Source: Alphaproteobacteria bacterium (GTDB lineage: Bacteria; Pseudomonadota; Alphaproteobacteria; Caulobacterales; Parvularculaceae). From it: DNA of 64,000 nt. Where the stretch lies: assembly GCA_030433215.1 (NCBI GenBank), contig JAUIMC010000010.1:62001-126000 (forward strand), written 5' to 3'. Position numbers and translations under genes: made by a program. Positions 27,544 to 39,284 of the stretch are shown here, one piece after another. How positions within the stretch are numbered: the first letter of the stretch is position 1; the number at the start of each line of letters is the position of its first letter. The notes beneath the pieces are model-generated. The model was not told the origin of the DNA and did not search any database. It was given only the letters and a program-made list of their open reading frames with translations.

Positions 27544-30500
27544 TGGCGGGCGGGGTTTTCAGCACGCCCGGCCCCCGGATTTACTCAATCGCGTCGGGCC
27601 GGCCCTTTCTCGTCGATCTCGCGCAGGAACTGACGGCCTCGCTCAAGGCCGCCGGGTTCGCGCCGCCCGAGGCGACCGTCTATCTGCCCACCCGGCGCGC
27701 GGCGCGCGCGCTCGCCGCCGCTTTCCTCGAGGCCTCAGGCGCGACCGCCGCGCTGACGCCGCATATCAAGACCCTCGGCGATATCGACGAGGACGAATTC
27801 GCCCTCGACGGCGAGGACGTTGCGGCGGCGCTCGAAGACGAGCTGGCGCTGGCGCCGTCTGTTCCGTCCGCGGAGCGGCGTCTCCTTTTGGCGCGGCTGA
27901 TCGCGGAAAAGGAAAAGAATTATTTCGACGGTCAGCGTCACTGGGCGGGCGCCATCGCCGCCGCCGACGAGCTCGGGCGTCTGCTCGATTCTCTTTATAC
28001 GGAGGAAGTCGATCCGGCGGCGCTGCAAGGCCTGACGCCGGAACATCTCGCGAAACACTGGCAAGATTCGCTCGAATTTCTCGAGATCGTCACGCAGCTC
28101 TGGCCGGCGCATCTCGCCGCCGAGGGCCTCAGCGATCCGGCCGCGCGGCGCATCGCCCTCATCGACGCGCAGAAAAAGCGCTGGGAGGCCGAGCCGCCGC
28201 AAAAGCCGGTGATTATTGCGGGCACCACCGGTTCGACCCCGGCGGTGGCGCGGCTGATGAAGCTCGTCGCCGGGTTTGAGTGCGGCTGCGTCGTTCTCCC
28301 CGGTCTCGATCTCGCCGCGAGCGCCCATGTCTGGGGGGCGGTGGACGAGCCTCACCCCCAGAGCGGGCTGAAGGCGCTCATCGAGGCGCTCAAGATTGCG
28401 CGCGATGACATCAGGCCCTGGCCCGGCAGCGAAACCCCGGGAGACCGCGCGGGGCTCGTCACGGTTGCGCTGCGGCCCGCCGGCGCCTCTGACGACTGGC
28501 GCCAATGGGCGGAAGACGCGAAGGCGGCGGGACCGGAGATCAAGTCAGCGCTCAAGGGCCTCTCGCTCATCGAGGCGCGCGACGAGGACGAGGAAGCAAG
28601 CGTCATCGCGCTGAAATTCCGCGAGGCCATCGAAACGCCGGAGATGACGGCGATGCTGGTGACGCCGGACCGCGATCTCGCGCGCCGCGTCTCCATGAAG
28701 ATGCGCCGCTGGGGCGTCGCCGTCGACGATTCCGCCGGCGCGCCTTTCGCCAACACGCCCTGCGGTGTTTATCTGCGCCTCGTTGCGGCCTGGCTCTGCG
28801 ATCCGACAGACCCCGTAAAGCTGACGGCGATGATCGATCATCCGCGTTTCGGCGGCGGGCTCGACGAAGCGGGCCGTCACAAGGCGGCGCGGCGCATCGA
28901 TCTTGGCCTGCGCGGGCTGCGTCCCCGCAACGGCTTCGCCGGCATGCGCGCGAAGCTCGCGGCGGAGAAAAAACTTTCCGAAGAGGTGTCGGCGCTCGTC
29001 GATCTTCTGGAGCAAGTCGCGGCGGACTGGCCGCCAGCGGGAGCGCGCTACGCCGAGCGGTTCGAGGCGCATCTGGCGGCGGCGGAAGCGTTAAGCGCCG
29101 GCGCGGAGGAAACCGGCGCCGACAGGCTCTGGCGCGGCGAGGACGGCGAGGCGGGCGCCGCCCTGATGGCGCAATTGCGCGCCGGGCTGGCGCTCATCGT
29201 TCATGACGCCGCAAACGAATATGCCGACATTTTCGCGCGGCTCATCGCCGGGGGCGCCGTGCGCCGCCGCGCGCCCGCGCATCCGCGCCTGTCGGTTCTC
29301 GGGCCCCTGGAAGCGCGCCTTCAAAGCGCCGACCTCGTCATTCTCGGCGGGCTCAATGAAGGCGTCTGGCCCCGCGACGCCGCCATCGACCCGTTCCTGT
29401 CGCGGCCCATGCGCAAGGATCTGGGGCTGCCCTCGCCGGAACGGCGCATCGGGCTTGCCGCCCACGACTTCGCGCAGCTCGCCGCCGCGCCGGAGGTCGT
29501 CTTGACCCGCGCCGGCCGCGCGGCGGGCAAACCGACCAAGCCGTCGCGCTGGATCGTCCGCCTCAAGAATATTCTCAAGGGCGCCGATCTTTTAAAAGAC
29601 GTCGAGGAAACGCAAAGCGCCTGCGCGCTCGCCGCGCAACTCGACAAGCCGGAAAAGATCACCCAGATCGGGCCGCCGCAGCCGAAACCGCCCGTGGCGG
29701 CGCGGCCGACCTCCCTGTCGGTGACCCAGGTCGAAAAACTCCTGCGCGATCCCTATTCGATCTATGCGCAGAAAATTTTGCGCATCAGAAAGCTCGACCC
29801 GCTGGGCGAGGATTTCGACCGGCGCCATCTCGGCAATCTCTTCCACAAGGTTCTCGAAGATTACGCGCGAGAAGCGCCGCCTGCATCACAGGAAGAAAGG
29901 GTCGCGCGTCTCGCCGATCTCTACGCATCGCACGCGGAAAGCTTCGGCCTCGACGCCAGCCACGAAGCCTTCTGGCGCGCCCGCGCCGAAGATGCGTTCG
30001 TCTTCCTTGCGGACTGGGACGCGGCCCGGCGCGAAAAAGGTGTGCCCGCCGTCACCGAAGGCAAGGGGGCGACGCAAATCCCCCTCGACGGCGCGAGTTA
30101 TGAACTGACGGCGCGGGCCGACCGCATTGATCGTCTCGAAGATGGCTCGGCCTTCATTGTCGATTACAAGACGGGAACGCCGCCTTCGCTCAAACAGGCG
30201 CAGGCCTTCAGCCCGCAATTGCCGCTGACGGGCCTTATCGTCCAGGCGGGCGGGTTTGAAGCGCTCGGCGCGGCGCGGGTCGCCGGCTTTGAATATGTGC
30301 GCGTCATTTCCCGCGGCGCCAAAGACAGTTTCGCGGGCGCCGAAGGCGATGAGGCCGCGGATCACATCGCCGAGGCGCGCGACGGGCTCGTGAAACTCTT
30401 CGGTCATTTCGCGAACGCCGATCAGTCCTATCCCTCGCAACCGCGTCCGCACTTCACGAATGATTTCGGCGATTACGATCATCTGGCGCGCCGGCGCGAA

Positions 30501-30548
30501 AGGAGCGCGCAAGGCGAAGGCGGCGCTGGAAGCGGGGAGGGCGAATGA
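27543..30548 (+). CDS. addB: Double-strand break repair protein AddB
   Basis: Large helicase/nuclease-like protein upstream of addA; PD-(D/E)XK nuclease end ELTARADRIDRLEDGSAFIVDYKTG. Start overlaps murU stop. Confidence 0.95.
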   Translation: MAGGVFSTPGPRIYSIASGRPFLVDLAQELTASLKAAGFAPPEATVYLPTRRAARALAAAFLEASGATAALTPHIKTLGDIDEDEFALDGEDVAAALEDELALAPSVPSAERRLLLARLIAEKEKNYFDGQRHWAGAIAAADELGRLLDSLYTEEVDPAALQGLTPEHLAKHWQDSLEFLEIVTQLWPAHLAAEGLSDPAARRIALIDAQKKRWEAEPPQKPVIIAGTTGSTPAVARLMKLVAGFECGCVVLPGLDLAASAHVWGAVDEPHPQSGLKALIEALKIARDDIRPWPGSETPGDRAGLVTVALRPAGASDDWRQWAEDAKAAGPEIKSALKGLSLIEARDEDEEASVIALKFREAIETPEMTAMLVTPDRDLARRVSMKMRRWGVAVDDSAGAPFANTPCGVYLRLVAAWLCDPTDPVKLTAMIDHPRFGGGLDEAGRHKAARRIDLGLRGLRPRNGFAGMRAKLAAEKKLSEEVSALVDLLEQVAADWPPAGARYAERFEAHLAAAEALSAGAEETGADRLWRGEDGEAGAALMAQLRAGLALIVHDAANEYADIFARLIAGGAVRRRAPAHPRLSVLGPLEARLQSADLVILGGLNEGVWPRDAAIDPFLSRPMRKDLGLPSPERRIGLAAHDFAQLAAAPEVVLTRAGRAAGKPTKPSRWIVRLKNILKGADLLKDVEETQSACALAAQLDKPEKITQIGPPQPKPPVAARPTSLSVTQVEKLLRDPYSIYAQKILRIRKLDPLGEDFDRRHLGNLFHKVLEDYAREAPPASQEERVARLADLYASHAESFGLDASHEAFWRARAEDAFVFLADWDAARREKGVPAVTEGKGATQIPLDGASYELTARADRIDRLEDGSAFIVDYKTGTPPSLKQAQAFSPQLPLTGLIVQAGGFEALGAARVAGFEYVRVISRGAKDSFAGAEGDEAADHIAEARDGLVKLFGHFANADQSYPSQPRPHFTNDFGDYDHLARRRERSAQGEGGAGSGEGE

Positions 30549-33500
30549 CCCCGCTTCAGGAGACCACCAAGAACCAGCGCCGCGCGGCGGACCCGGCGCG
30601 CTCGGTTTTCGTCATGGCGAATGCGGGCTCGGGCAAGACGCGCGTCCTGACGAACCGCGTGGCGCGGCTCCTCCTTGCGGGATCGCCGCCGGAGAAAATC
30701 CTCTGCATCACCTTCACCAAAGCCGCGGCGGCGGAAATGGCCGAGCGGCTTTTCTCCGTGCTGGGCGAATGGGCGCTCGCCAGCGATGACGAACTGGTTG
30801 AAGCGCTGGCCGAACTGGAAGGACCGGACGGGCCTCAGAAATCCGCCGACGATCTCGCCCATGCGCGCCGGCTCTTCGCGCGCGCGCTCGAAACGCCGGG
30901 CGGGCTCAAAATCCAGACCATTCACTCCTTCTGCGAAAGCGTCTTGCGGCGTTTTCCGATCGAGGCGGGGGCGCCGCCGGGTTTTGTCGTCGCCGAAGAT
31001 GCGCAGGCGATGGCGCTGTTGAATGACGCGCTCGACTGGCTTGCCGCGACAGCGCGCGAGGACGCTGCGATCTGCGCCGATTTCGACCGCCTGTCCCTTA
31101 AGCGCACCGAAGACGATCTGCGTAAGCTTTTGATGTCTGCTTCGAAGGTCCCCGACAATCTCGAAGCCGCCGCCGCCACGCTGGCGCAATCGCTTGCGGT
31201 CAATCCGGAGGAAACGCCAGGCGACATCAAGCGCAAATTGCTAAGCGAGATTTCCGTCGACGATTTGCGCCGCGCCCATGACGGGCTCGCCGCGGAAGGC
31301 AAGCAACCCCAGGCGGCGGCGAAACGGCTTTCGCCTTTCTTTACGGCGCAAACCGACGAGGAGCGCTGGGACGCGCTGGTCAGAACCTTCCTCGTGGCCG
31401 ACCAGTCGAAAACCGTCGACAAGATTGCGTCCAAAGCCACGGACAAGCACGACCCGTGGGTCGGGCCTTTCGTGAATACGCTGAAAGAACTTGTTTTCGA
31501 CGAGGTTCAGGCGCTGCGCGCCCATGCCATCTATGAAGACACGCTCGCCCTTTGCCGCCTTTCGGGCGCCCTTCGCGCCCGCTACGCAGAGGCGAAAGCC
31601 GCGCGGGCGCTGCTCGATTTCGACGATTTGATCGACCGCGCGGACCGGCTGTTCCGGCGCACAGACGCGCAATGGATCATGTACAAGCTTGATTATGGCA
31701 TCGATCACATCCTGATCGACGAGGCGCAGGACACTTCTCCCGGCCAGTGGGCGGTGGTTGAAAATCTGTTTACGGACTATTTCTCCGGCGCCGGGTCGCG
31801 CGACGCCTTGCGCAGCTTTTTCGCCGTTGGCGACATGAAACAGTCGATCTATTCCTTTCAAGGCGCCGATGTCAGCCTCTTCAAGGAAAAGGAGCAGCTT
31901 CTCAGCAAGCAACTGTCGGCGGTGACGGCGTATGACAACATTCCGCTGACGCTTTCTTTCCGCACTACCGAGCCGGTGCTGTCTTTCGTGGACGCGGCGT
32001 TTGCCGACCGCGAGGCGGCGGAAGGGCTCGGCGAGGATGAAACGCTGCGGCACGGCGTCTGCCGCGAAGGCGCCGCCGGGCTCGTGGAGCTCTGGCCCCT
32101 GACGCCCCGCCCCGACAAGCCAGAGGTCAATCCCTGGGACGCGCCGGTGGATGCGCCGGAAGCCGACCATCCGGTGCGAGTGCTGTGCGACCGTGTGGCG
32201 GCGACCATCAAGGGCTGGCTGACGACCGGCGAGCACCTGGAATCGCGCGGGCGTGCGATGCGCGCCGGCGACATCATGATCCTTGTGCAAAGCCGCGGGG
32301 CTCTTTTCCGCGATGTTATCCAGCGCCTGTCGGCGGCGGGCGTGCCGGTCGCCGGGCCCGACCGGCTGAAACTCGCCGACGACCCGGCGGTGGAAGATCT
32401 GTTGTCCTATGCGCGCTTTGCGCTGTCATCTGACGACGATCTTTCGCTGGCGGAAATCCTCAAAAGTCCGCTCTTCGGTTTTGATGACGATACTGACCTT
32501 TTTCCGCTCGGTTTTGAGCGCGGGAAAAATCAATCGCTATGGTCGGCCTTGCGCGAACGGGCGAATGAGAACGCGCGCTGGAAAAAAGCGGCGGAGGAGA
32601 TTGCTGACGCGCGGAGCATGGCGCGCGCGCAAGGGCCTTACGCGTTCTTTTCCCACATTCTCGAGACCGGGTCTCCTTCCGGACGCAAGCGGTTTTTCTC
32701 GCGGCTGGGCGAAGCATCGTCCGACGCGATTGCGGAGCTGTTGCGTCAGACGCTCGATTTTGAAAACGGCAATCCGCGCAGCCTTCGCGACTTCGTCGCC
32801 TGGTTCGAGGCGGCCTCGGGCGACATCAAGCGCGAGATGGAACGCGAGAACACTTCCGTGCGGGTCATGACCGTGCACGGCGCCAAGGGGCTCGAAGCGG
32901 ATATCGTGTTTCTGCTCGACGCGCATCGCGAGGTTGACGTCAAGACCATCGGCCCCTTGCTGGCGCCGCCGCCGGATGCGGGCTTGCCGGACACTCTCCC
33001 GCTCCTCGCCTGGTCGAAAGCGGGCGATGCGCTGCTCACCGAAACGGCGCGCGAAGAGGAAACGCGCCTTGCCTATGAGGAATACCGGCGCCTGTTTTAC
33101 GTCGCCGCGACGCGTGCGCGCGACCGGCTTTACATCTGCGGCGTCGAACAGGGGAACAAGAAAGACCCGCAGGCGAAGCCTATCAAGACAAAGTCATGGC
33201 ATTCGCTGGCGCTCGATGCATTCGAGCGTTTGGGAACCAGCATCGAGGCCGGCGAGGCGCCGTTCTGGACCGGCGGCGCGGCGCCTGCCTTGCGGCTTTC
33301 CTGCGCGCAGACGGCGCCGGCGAAACCGGATGAAGACGCGGCGCCTGCGCCCGCTGCGGTTGAGCCTGCATGGCTGCATCAGGCTGCGCCGGCGGAAGCG
33401 GCGCCGATGCGTTTTGCGCCGTCGAAACTCGAAGGCGAACAGGAAAATGAATGGCGCGGCGATACCAAAGGCGCCGCTTATTCGCCGGTGGCGGGCGGCG

Positions 33501-34024
33501 ACCGCTATTTTCGCGGGCGGGTTCTGCACCGGCTTCTGGAGCTGTTGCCCGAAGTCGTGCCGGACAAGCGTGAAGCGGCGGCGGATCGTCTTCTCGCCCG
33601 GCTCGCGCCCGAGGTGGCGGAAGACGAGCGCGCGCGCTGGCGCGCGGAAGTAATGCGTGTGCTGAGCGATCCGCAATTCGCGGAAGTTTTCGCGCCCGGC
33701 TCCATGGCCGAAACGCCGATCGTCGGACGGCCCGGCGGCGCGCCGGCGCATTTCATGGTCAACGGCGAGATCGACCGGCTGGCGGTCGGCGAGGCGCGCG
33801 TCCTGGTTGTGGACTACAAAACCAATCGCCCGCCGCCGGCGCGCGCCGAAGACGCCGACCCCGCCTATATCGCTCAGCTTGCCGCCTATCGCGCCTTGTT
33901 GCAGGAAATCTATCCGGGTCGTGAGATCGTCTGCGCCTTGTTATGGACCTATGACGCAAGGCTCATGGACATCCCCGCCGAAATGCTCGATCACGCTTTT
34001 GCGCGGTTGAAAATGGCGGGTTGA
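30545..34024 (+). CDS. addA: Double-strand break repair helicase/nuclease AddA
   Basis: [73 protein letters not shown]. Confidence 0.97.
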   Translation: MTPLQETTKNQRRAADPARSVFVMANAGSGKTRVLTNRVARLLLAGSPPEKILCITFTKAAAAEMAERLFSVLGEWALASDDELVEALAELEGPDGPQKSADDLAHARRLFARALETPGGLKIQTIHSFCESVLRRFPIEAGAPPGFVVAEDAQAMALLNDALDWLAATAREDAAICADFDRLSLKRTEDDLRKLLMSASKVPDNLEAAAATLAQSLAVNPEETPGDIKRKLLSEISVDDLRRAHDGLAAEGKQPQAAAKRLSPFFTAQTDEERWDALVRTFLVADQSKTVDKIASKATDKHDPWVGPFVNTLKELVFDEVQALRAHAIYEDTLALCRLSGALRARYAEAKAARALLDFDDLIDRADRLFRRTDAQWIMYKLDYGIDHILIDEAQDTSPGQWAVVENLFTDYFSGAGSRDALRSFFAVGDMKQSIYSFQGADVSLFKEKEQLLSKQLSAVTAYDNIPLTLSFRTTEPVLSFVDAAFADREAAEGLGEDETLRHGVCREGAAGLVELWPLTPRPDKPEVNPWDAPVDAPEADHPVRVLCDRVAATIKGWLTTGEHLESRGRAMRAGDIMILVQSRGALFRDVIQRLSAAGVPVAGPDRLKLADDPAVEDLLSYARFALSSDDDLSLAEILKSPLFGFDDDTDLFPLGFERGKNQSLWSALRERANENARWKKAAEEIADARSMARAQGPYAFFSHILETGSPSGRKRFFSRLGEASSDAIAELLRQTLDFENGNPRSLRDFVAWFEAASGDIKREMERENTSVRVMTVHGAKGLEADIVFLLDAHREVDVKTIGPLLAPPPDAGLPDTLPLLAWSKAGDALLTETAREEETRLAYEEYRRLFYVAATRARDRLYICGVEQGNKKDPQAKPIKTKSWHSLALDAFERLGTSIEAGEAPFWTGGAAPALRLSCAQTAPAKPDEDAAPAPAAVEPAWLHQAAPAEAAPMRFAPSKLEGEQENEWRGDTKGAAYSPVAGGDRYFRGRVLHRLLELLPEVVPDKREAAADRLLARLAPEVAEDERARWRAEVMRVLSDPQFAEVFAPGSMAETPIVGRPGGAPAHFMVNGEIDRLAVGEARVLVVDYKTNRPPPARAEDADPAYIAQLAAYRALLQEIYPGREIVCALLWTYDARLMDIPAEMLDHAFARLKMAG

Positions 34025-34077
34025 AACCGGCCTCGCGCGCGCTATCTTCGGGGAAATCGCATTCAGGAGTATGCCTC

Positions 34078-34413
34078 ATGGCCACGAAAACCGTTACCGA
34101 CGCCAGCTTCGCCGCCGACGTGCTCGACAGCGGCGAGACCGTATTGATTGATTTCTGGGCGGAATGGTGCGGGCCCTGCAAGCAGATCGCTCCGGCGCTC
34201 GACGAGATCGCCAAGGACTATGAAGGCAAGCTCACCGTCGCCAAGGTCAATATCGACGAGAATCCGGAAACGCCGGGCAAATATGGCGTGCGCGGCATCC
34301 CGACGCTGATGATTTTTTCCGGCGGCGAGCATGTGGCGACCCGCGTCGGCGCGGCGCCGAAAAGCCAGCTCGCGGCCTGGGTCGAGGAAGTGCTGAAAGA
34401 AGCCGCGGCCTAA
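34078..34413 (+). CDS. trxA: Thioredoxin
   Basis: [23 protein letters not shown]. Confidence 0.97.
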   Translation: MATKTVTDASFAADVLDSGETVLIDFWAEWCGPCKQIAPALDEIAKDYEGKLTVAKVNIDENPETPGKYGVRGIPTLMIFSGGEHVATRVGAAPKSQLAAWVEEVLKEAAA

Positions 34414-34469
34414 GCGCGTTTTAGGAAAAGTGGGTTCCGGTTTTCCGTTAAAAAAACGCGCAGGGAAAA

Positions 34470-35771
34470 CTAGCCGTTCTCGCTTAGGATTTCGCCCGCC
34501 AGATAGAGCGAGCCGCTGATGAGCAATCTCGGCGGCTCGTTTTGCGTTTCGGCGCAGGCCTTTTTCATGGCCTCTTCAACGGAGTCGCAAATTTCAACCT
34601 CGAGACCGCCCTTCTTCGCCGCCGCGGCGACGTCTTTCGGGGCGAGAACGCCGTCATGATCGGCGGCGACGCAGAACACCTTGCGCGCGAGGCCCGCGAA
34701 GGGCGCGAAATAGCCCGCCGCGTCCTTGTTCGCCTGCATCCCGGAAATCATCACCAGCGGCTTGGGGCTGCGCGCCTCGAGATCGGCCATCAGCGCGGAA
34801 ATCGCGCGGCCCGCATGGGGGTTATGGCCGCCGTCGAGCCAGACTTCCGGCTCCTCGCCGAGCGCGCCGCGCGCAAGCTCGATGAGCGGGCCTTTTGTAA
34901 GGCGCTGCATGCGCGCCGGCCAGCTTGCGCTCGCCAGCCCTTTTGACAGCGTCGCATCGTCAAAGCCCAATCCTGCCGCGCGGATCGCGGCGATGGCGGT
35001 TCCGGCGTTTTCGATCTGGTGCGCGCCGGGAAGGCGCGGCGGGTCGAGATCGCACAATCCGTCATCGTCCTGATAGATCAGCTTTCCGTGTTCGGAATGA
35101 ACGCTCCACTGTTCGCCGAAAGCGCGAATGTCGGCGCCGGTTTTCTGTGCATGAGATTGCAGCGCCGCCATGGCGTCCGGGCCTTGCGGTGAGATCACCG
35201 CCGGGGCGCTGCGGCGGAAGATCCCCGCCTTTTCGCCCGCGACTTCAAGGAGCGTGTCGCCCAGAAACGCCTGGTGATCGAGATCGACGGGCGTGACCAC
35301 GGCGGCGAGCGGCGTTGCCATGACATTGGTGGCGTCGAGACGCCCGCCAAGGCCGACTTCGATCACGGCGTAATCCGCTTTCGTTTCGGCGAAGGCGAGA
35401 AACGCCGCGCAGGTCGTCGTTTCGAAATAGGTGAGCATGTCCTCGCCCATGGCCTTGTCGACACGGCGCAGGGCGTCGATCAGCGCGGCGTCAGAGATTT
35501 CTTGTCCGGCGACGACGATGCGTTCGTTGAACCTGACGAGATGCGGCGAGGTGTAGACGTGCACCGACTTGCCGGCGGCCTCGAGGATCGCGCGCAGGAA
35601 CGCGACGGTCGAGCCTTTGCCGTTGGTGCCGGCCACATGAAAGAAGGGCGGGAGTTTTTCTTGCGGATCGCCGAGCCGCGCGAGCGCCCGTTTGATGCGG
35701 TCGAGCGATAAATCGATTACGATCGGGCGTCGGTTCGCGATTTCCGCGAGCACGGTTTCAACGTCGCTCAC
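34470..35771 (-). CDS. folC: Folylpolyglutamate synthase/dihydrofolate synthase
   Basis: FHVAGTNGKGSTVAFLRAIL, VEVGLGGRLDATNV. Confidence 0.96.
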   Translation of the reverse strand: MSDVETVLAEIANRRPIVIDLSLDRIKRALARLGDPQEKLPPFFHVAGTNGKGSTVAFLRAILEAAGKSVHVYTSPHLVRFNERIVVAGQEISDAALIDALRRVDKAMGEDMLTYFETTTCAAFLAFAETKADYAVIEVGLGGRLDATNVMATPLAAVVTPVDLDHQAFLGDTLLEVAGEKAGIFRRSAPAVISPQGPDAMAALQSHAQKTGADIRAFGEQWSVHSEHGKLIYQDDDGLCDLDPPRLPGAHQIENAGTAIAAIRAAGLGFDDATLSKGLASASWPARMQRLTKGPLIELARGALGEEPEVWLDGGHNPHAGRAISALMADLEARSPKPLVMISGMQANKDAAGYFAPFAGLARKVFCVAADHDGVLAPKDVAAAAKKGGLEVEICDSVEEAMKKACAETQNEPPRLLISGSLYLAGEILSENG

Positions 35772-35810
35772 GCGCGTGTTCCTTTGTCCAAGATGGCGGA
35801 AGTGTTGCGC

Positions 35811-36791
35811 CTATTCCGCGGCCTTGTCGAGCTTCGGCGCGTCGTCGGTCTTTTTCGCCGCCGGCTTCTTTTGGGCCGGGATGGCGGCGGGCTCGGCTTT
35901 CGGGGCCGGGGTCGCGGCGGGCAGTGAAACGGGCGCCTGGCGGCGCTCTTTCATGAGCACGCGAATGAGTTTCGACAGCGTCGATTTCAACTGCGAGCGG
36001 CCGACGACCATGTCGACCATGCCTTTTTCCAGGAGGAATTCGGCGCGCTGGAAACCGTCGGGCAGTTTTTCGCGGATCGTTTGTTCGATGACGCGGGGGC
36101 CGGCAAAACCGATCAGCGCGCCGGGCTCGGCGAGATTGACGTCGCCGAGCATCGCATAGGATGCGGTGACGCCGCCGGTCGTCGGATTGGTGAGGACGAC
36201 GATATAGGGAAGACCCGCTTCCTTCACCATCTGCACGGCGATGGTGGTGCGCGGCATCTGCATCAGGGAGAGGATGCCTTCCTGCATCCGGGCGCCGCCG
36301 GACGCGGCGAAAACGACGAGCGGCGCGCGTTTTTCAACGGCGGTCTCGGCGGCCTTCAGCATCGCCTCGCCGAGGGCCATGCCCATGGAGCCGCCCATGA
36401 AGCGGAAGTTCTGGACCGCGGCGACGACGCCGACCCCGTCAATCGTTCCGTAGGCGGCGCGCATGGCGTCATGCTGGCCGGTCTTGCGGCGGTTTTCTTT
36501 CAGCCGGTCGGTGTATCTTTTCTCGTCGCGGAATTTTAAGGGGTCCGTGACCGGATCGGGCAGCTCGATGTCCTGATAATCGCCATTGTCGAAAATCAGC
36601 GCCAGGCGTTCGCCCGGGCCGATGGCGAGATGGTGGTCGCAGGAGGGACAGACCTGATGCGCGGCGTCGAGATCGCGCTGGAAAATCATTTCGCCGCAGC
36701 CCGGACATTTCGTCCACAAGGTGTCCGAATTGTCGTCCTTGGGCTTGAAGATGTTCTTGATGCCCGGGGGGATGTTGGAGAGCCAGCTCAT
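35811..36791 (-). CDS. accD: Acetyl-CoA carboxylase carboxyltransferase subunit beta
   Basis: [49 protein letters not shown]. Confidence 0.97.
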   Translation of the reverse strand: MSWLSNIPPGIKNIFKPKDDNSDTLWTKCPGCGEMIFQRDLDAAHQVCPSCDHHLAIGPGERLALIFDNGDYQDIELPDPVTDPLKFRDEKRYTDRLKENRRKTGQHDAMRAAYGTIDGVGVVAAVQNFRFMGGSMGMALGEAMLKAAETAVEKRAPLVVFAASGGARMQEGILSLMQMPRTTIAVQMVKEAGLPYIVVLTNPTTGGVTASYAMLGDVNLAEPGALIGFAGPRVIEQTIREKLPDGFQRAEFLLEKGMVDMVVGRSQLKSTLSKLIRVLMKERRQAPVSLPAATPAPKAEPAAIPAQKKPAAKKTDDAPKLDKAAE

Positions 36792-36847
36792 GTCCGACAG
36801 TGCTTTCTACTTGCCTGCTACCGTGTCGTGGTTCGGGCCGTCGCGCT

Positions 36848-37672
36848 TTACGCGCGCGCGGCGCGGATCGCCCCCGATATTTCCTGCGCCAGCCTCAAAA
36901 CCGCGTTAACGCCATTATTAGACTCGCCGGGGTTTGCTTCAAGGGCTTTAGCAAATTCGTCCACCAGAGCGGAGCCAACCACTACCGCATCCGCGAAGGC
37001 CGCGAATTCGCCCGCTTTTTCGCCCGTTTTGATGCCAAAACCGACCGCGGCGGGCAAGCCCGACGCCGTTCTGAGACGCTCAAGGGCGTCCTTGACGGCC
37101 TCAGTCTGGCCAGCCGCCTTGCCGGTGATGCCGGCCACGGAAACGTAATAGACGAAGCCCGAGGTATTGCGTACGACCGCCGGCAGGCGCTCGTCATCGG
37201 TGGTCGGGGTCGCGAGGCGAATGAAATCAAGCCCTTGGGCGCGCGCCGGCAGGCACAGTTCGGCGTCTTCTTCCGGCGGCAGGTCGACGATGATCAGTCC
37301 GTCGACCCCGGCCTCCCTGGCGTCGGCGACGAATTTTTCCGGCCCGTAGGAATAGAAAGGGTTGTAATAGCCCATGAGGATGATCGGCGTCTCATCGTCT
37401 CCAGCCCGAAACGAGCGCACCATTTCAAGGGTTTTGCGCAGGGTCTGGCCGGATTTGAGGGCCCGGAGGCCTGCCGCGGCGATCGCCGGGCCGTCGGCCA
37501 TGGGGTCGGTGAAGGCGACCCCGAGTTCGATCAGGTCGGCGCCTGCCCCGGGGAGTTTTTTCAACAGCTCAAGGGAGAGCGCCTCGTCCGGGTCCCCGGC
37601 CATGATGAAGGGGATGAAGGCGGCGCGGTTCTCGGCCTTCAGCTTGTCGAAACGGGCTTTGATGCGGGACAT
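36848..37672 (-). CDS. trpA: Tryptophan synthase alpha subunit
   Basis: [46 protein letters not shown]. Confidence 0.97.
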   Translation of the reverse strand: MSRIKARFDKLKAENRAAFIPFIMAGDPDEALSLELLKKLPGAGADLIELGVAFTDPMADGPAIAAAGLRALKSGQTLRKTLEMVRSFRAGDDETPIILMGYYNPFYSYGPEKFVADAREAGVDGLIIVDLPPEEDAELCLPARAQGLDFIRLATPTTDDERLPAVVRNTSGFVYYVSVAGITGKAAGQTEAVKDALERLRTASGLPAAVGFGIKTGEKAGEFAAFADAVVVGSALVDEFAKALEANPGESNNGVNAVLRLAQEISGAIRAARA

Positions 37673-37794
37673 GGGAGCGCGCGCCTGACGGGTCTTATGG
37701 GCTTGTGGAAATCGAAGCCGCCTGCCTAACGCGCTGGCGGCGGATTGCAAGGAAAAGCTTGAGGGCGCCGGTCCGCCCCGGCATTCAGGAAGAG

Positions 37795-38157
37795 ATGAGC
37801 AGCGCGAAATCAGGACTGGCGGGACGGGCGGCGCTTGGGGCGATCTGGGTTTACCGGCGCAGCCTCTCGCCCTTTCTCTATGCGCTGGGCGTCCGGTGCC
37901 GGCACGAGCCGAGCTGCTCGCAATACGCCGCCGAGGCTTTCCGCAAGCACCGCTTCGCCCGCGCCTTCTGGCTTTCGCTGTCGCGGTTCAGCCGCTGTCA
38001 TCCCTTCGGCTCCCACGGTTTCGATCCCGTGCCGGAGGATGTCCCGCAGGCCGGCTGGCGTTTCTGGAAACTCGGCGACTGGGCGTGGACCGAGAGAGAA
38101 GGTCCGCAACAGAGAACGGAGCGGCGCCCTCATGCCGCTCCGTCTACGGAAGATTAA
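37795..38157 (+). CDS. yidD: Membrane protein insertion efficiency factor YidD
   Basis: [36 protein letters not shown]...[15 protein letters not shown]. Confidence 0.95.
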   Translation: MSSAKSGLAGRAALGAIWVYRRSLSPFLYALGVRCRHEPSCSQYAAEAFRKHRFARAFWLSLSRFSRCHPFGSHGFDPVPEDVPQAGWRFWKLGDWAWTEREGPQQRTERRPHAAPSTED

Positions 38158-38161
38158 TCGG

Positions 38162-39088
38162 TTACTTGCGCAGATAGCGCATGGACGGATCGGGCCGGCC
38201 CACAAAGCAGGACTTCGTGAAACCGTAAAACTGGATCGCCTTGATGACGGTTTGCGCTTCCTCCTCGCTCGGCGCGGTGAAGGCGTAGTGGTTGCCGTTC
38301 GAGACGATCGTGTAATGGCTTCCGGAATTTTTGACGGAAAGGCCGTTCGGATTGATATTGACGCAATCCTCTCCGTAAAGCCCGCCCGAGGGCGCGGCGC
38401 TGTCGGTCAGCCAGTATTCCAGCGACGCATCGGGACGGCCGATAAAGCACTGCTTGTTCATCCCGTAATGCTGGACGATGGTCTTGGCGCGGTCCATTTC
38501 GGATTTGTTCGGCCCGGCGTCGAGCATCCACATGGAGCCTTGAACGAGTTTCCAGCGTCCGTTCTTCTGCGCGACGGAAACCGCGTCCGGATTGAAGGAA
38601 ATGCAGTCTTCTTTGAACGGTTTCAAAGGCTGCGCGATGATCGGGCCGCCGGGCAGGGGGCGGGCGATGAGCGCTTTTTTCTTCAGCGAAACATGGTTCA
38701 CATAATCGCTGCGCCCGCTGTTGTCGGTGAAGCGCGTATATATATGCGCGCGCAAGGTCTCGCCGGCGCGCCCGTCAAGCACGATCGTCTTGGTCGCAAA
38801 GCCCTGATCGTAAACGGCGGTGATCGCTTCGGTGTTCGACGACGCATCGCCGCCCGCGCTGTCGGCATAGGCGACGGCCGGCGCCGCGCCCCAGTCGCAA
38901 GGATTGGGCGTGCATTCGCCCTTGACGGAAATCTCTAAGCTTCCGCCGCTATTGGTAATCGACAGGCTGTGCAGCCCGTCGGTGTTTTTCTCGTAAGTGC
39001 CGAGCCATGCGTTCAGCGGCATGCCGGCCTGTGCGGATGTGATGGCGACAAGAGCTGCGGCGCCCGCAGCGAGTGCGTGTTTGATCAT
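38162..39088 (-). CDS. Secreted protein with DUF2147-like N-terminal region and two tandem 'EDC..NP..CFxGRPDxSxxY' repeats
   Basis: Signal peptide MIKHALAAGAAALVAITSAQA; repeats EDCISFNPDAVSV...QCFIGRPDASLEYWL and EDCVNINPNGLSV...SCFVGRPDPSMRYLRK. Confidence 0.78.
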   Translation of the reverse strand: MIKHALAAGAAALVAITSAQAGMPLNAWLGTYEKNTDGLHSLSITNSGGSLEISVKGECTPNPCDWGAAPAVAYADSAGGDASSNTEAITAVYDQGFATKTIVLDGRAGETLRAHIYTRFTDNSGRSDYVNHVSLKKKALIARPLPGGPIIAQPLKPFKEDCISFNPDAVSVAQKNGRWKLVQGSMWMLDAGPNKSEMDRAKTIVQHYGMNKQCFIGRPDASLEYWLTDSAAPSGGLYGEDCVNINPNGLSVKNSGSHYTIVSNGNHYAFTAPSEEEAQTVIKAIQFYGFTKSCFVGRPDPSMRYLRK

Positions 39089-39228
39089 GGTATTCCCCCT
39101 GTTGATCGCGGCGGCGTCTCTCCCACGCCGCCCGCGAAATGAGTCTCGCCGTCAAAGGTGACGCAATTTGGACTTTTAGGGGGAGATTTCCCGGCTCCCT
39201 GTGACGGGGGTCACAACAAGGCTCACAT

Positions 39229-39260
39229 GAAAAACAGGACGGCCCGTGAAGGCCGTCCTG
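39229..39260 (-). terminator. Rho-independent terminator for the slipin gene
   Basis: CAGGACGGCC-CGTGAA-GGCCGTCCTG hairpin followed by TTTTT on the minus strand. Confidence 0.8.
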
Positions 39261-39284
39261 TCCAGTTTCATCTTCTCCCGCTTG

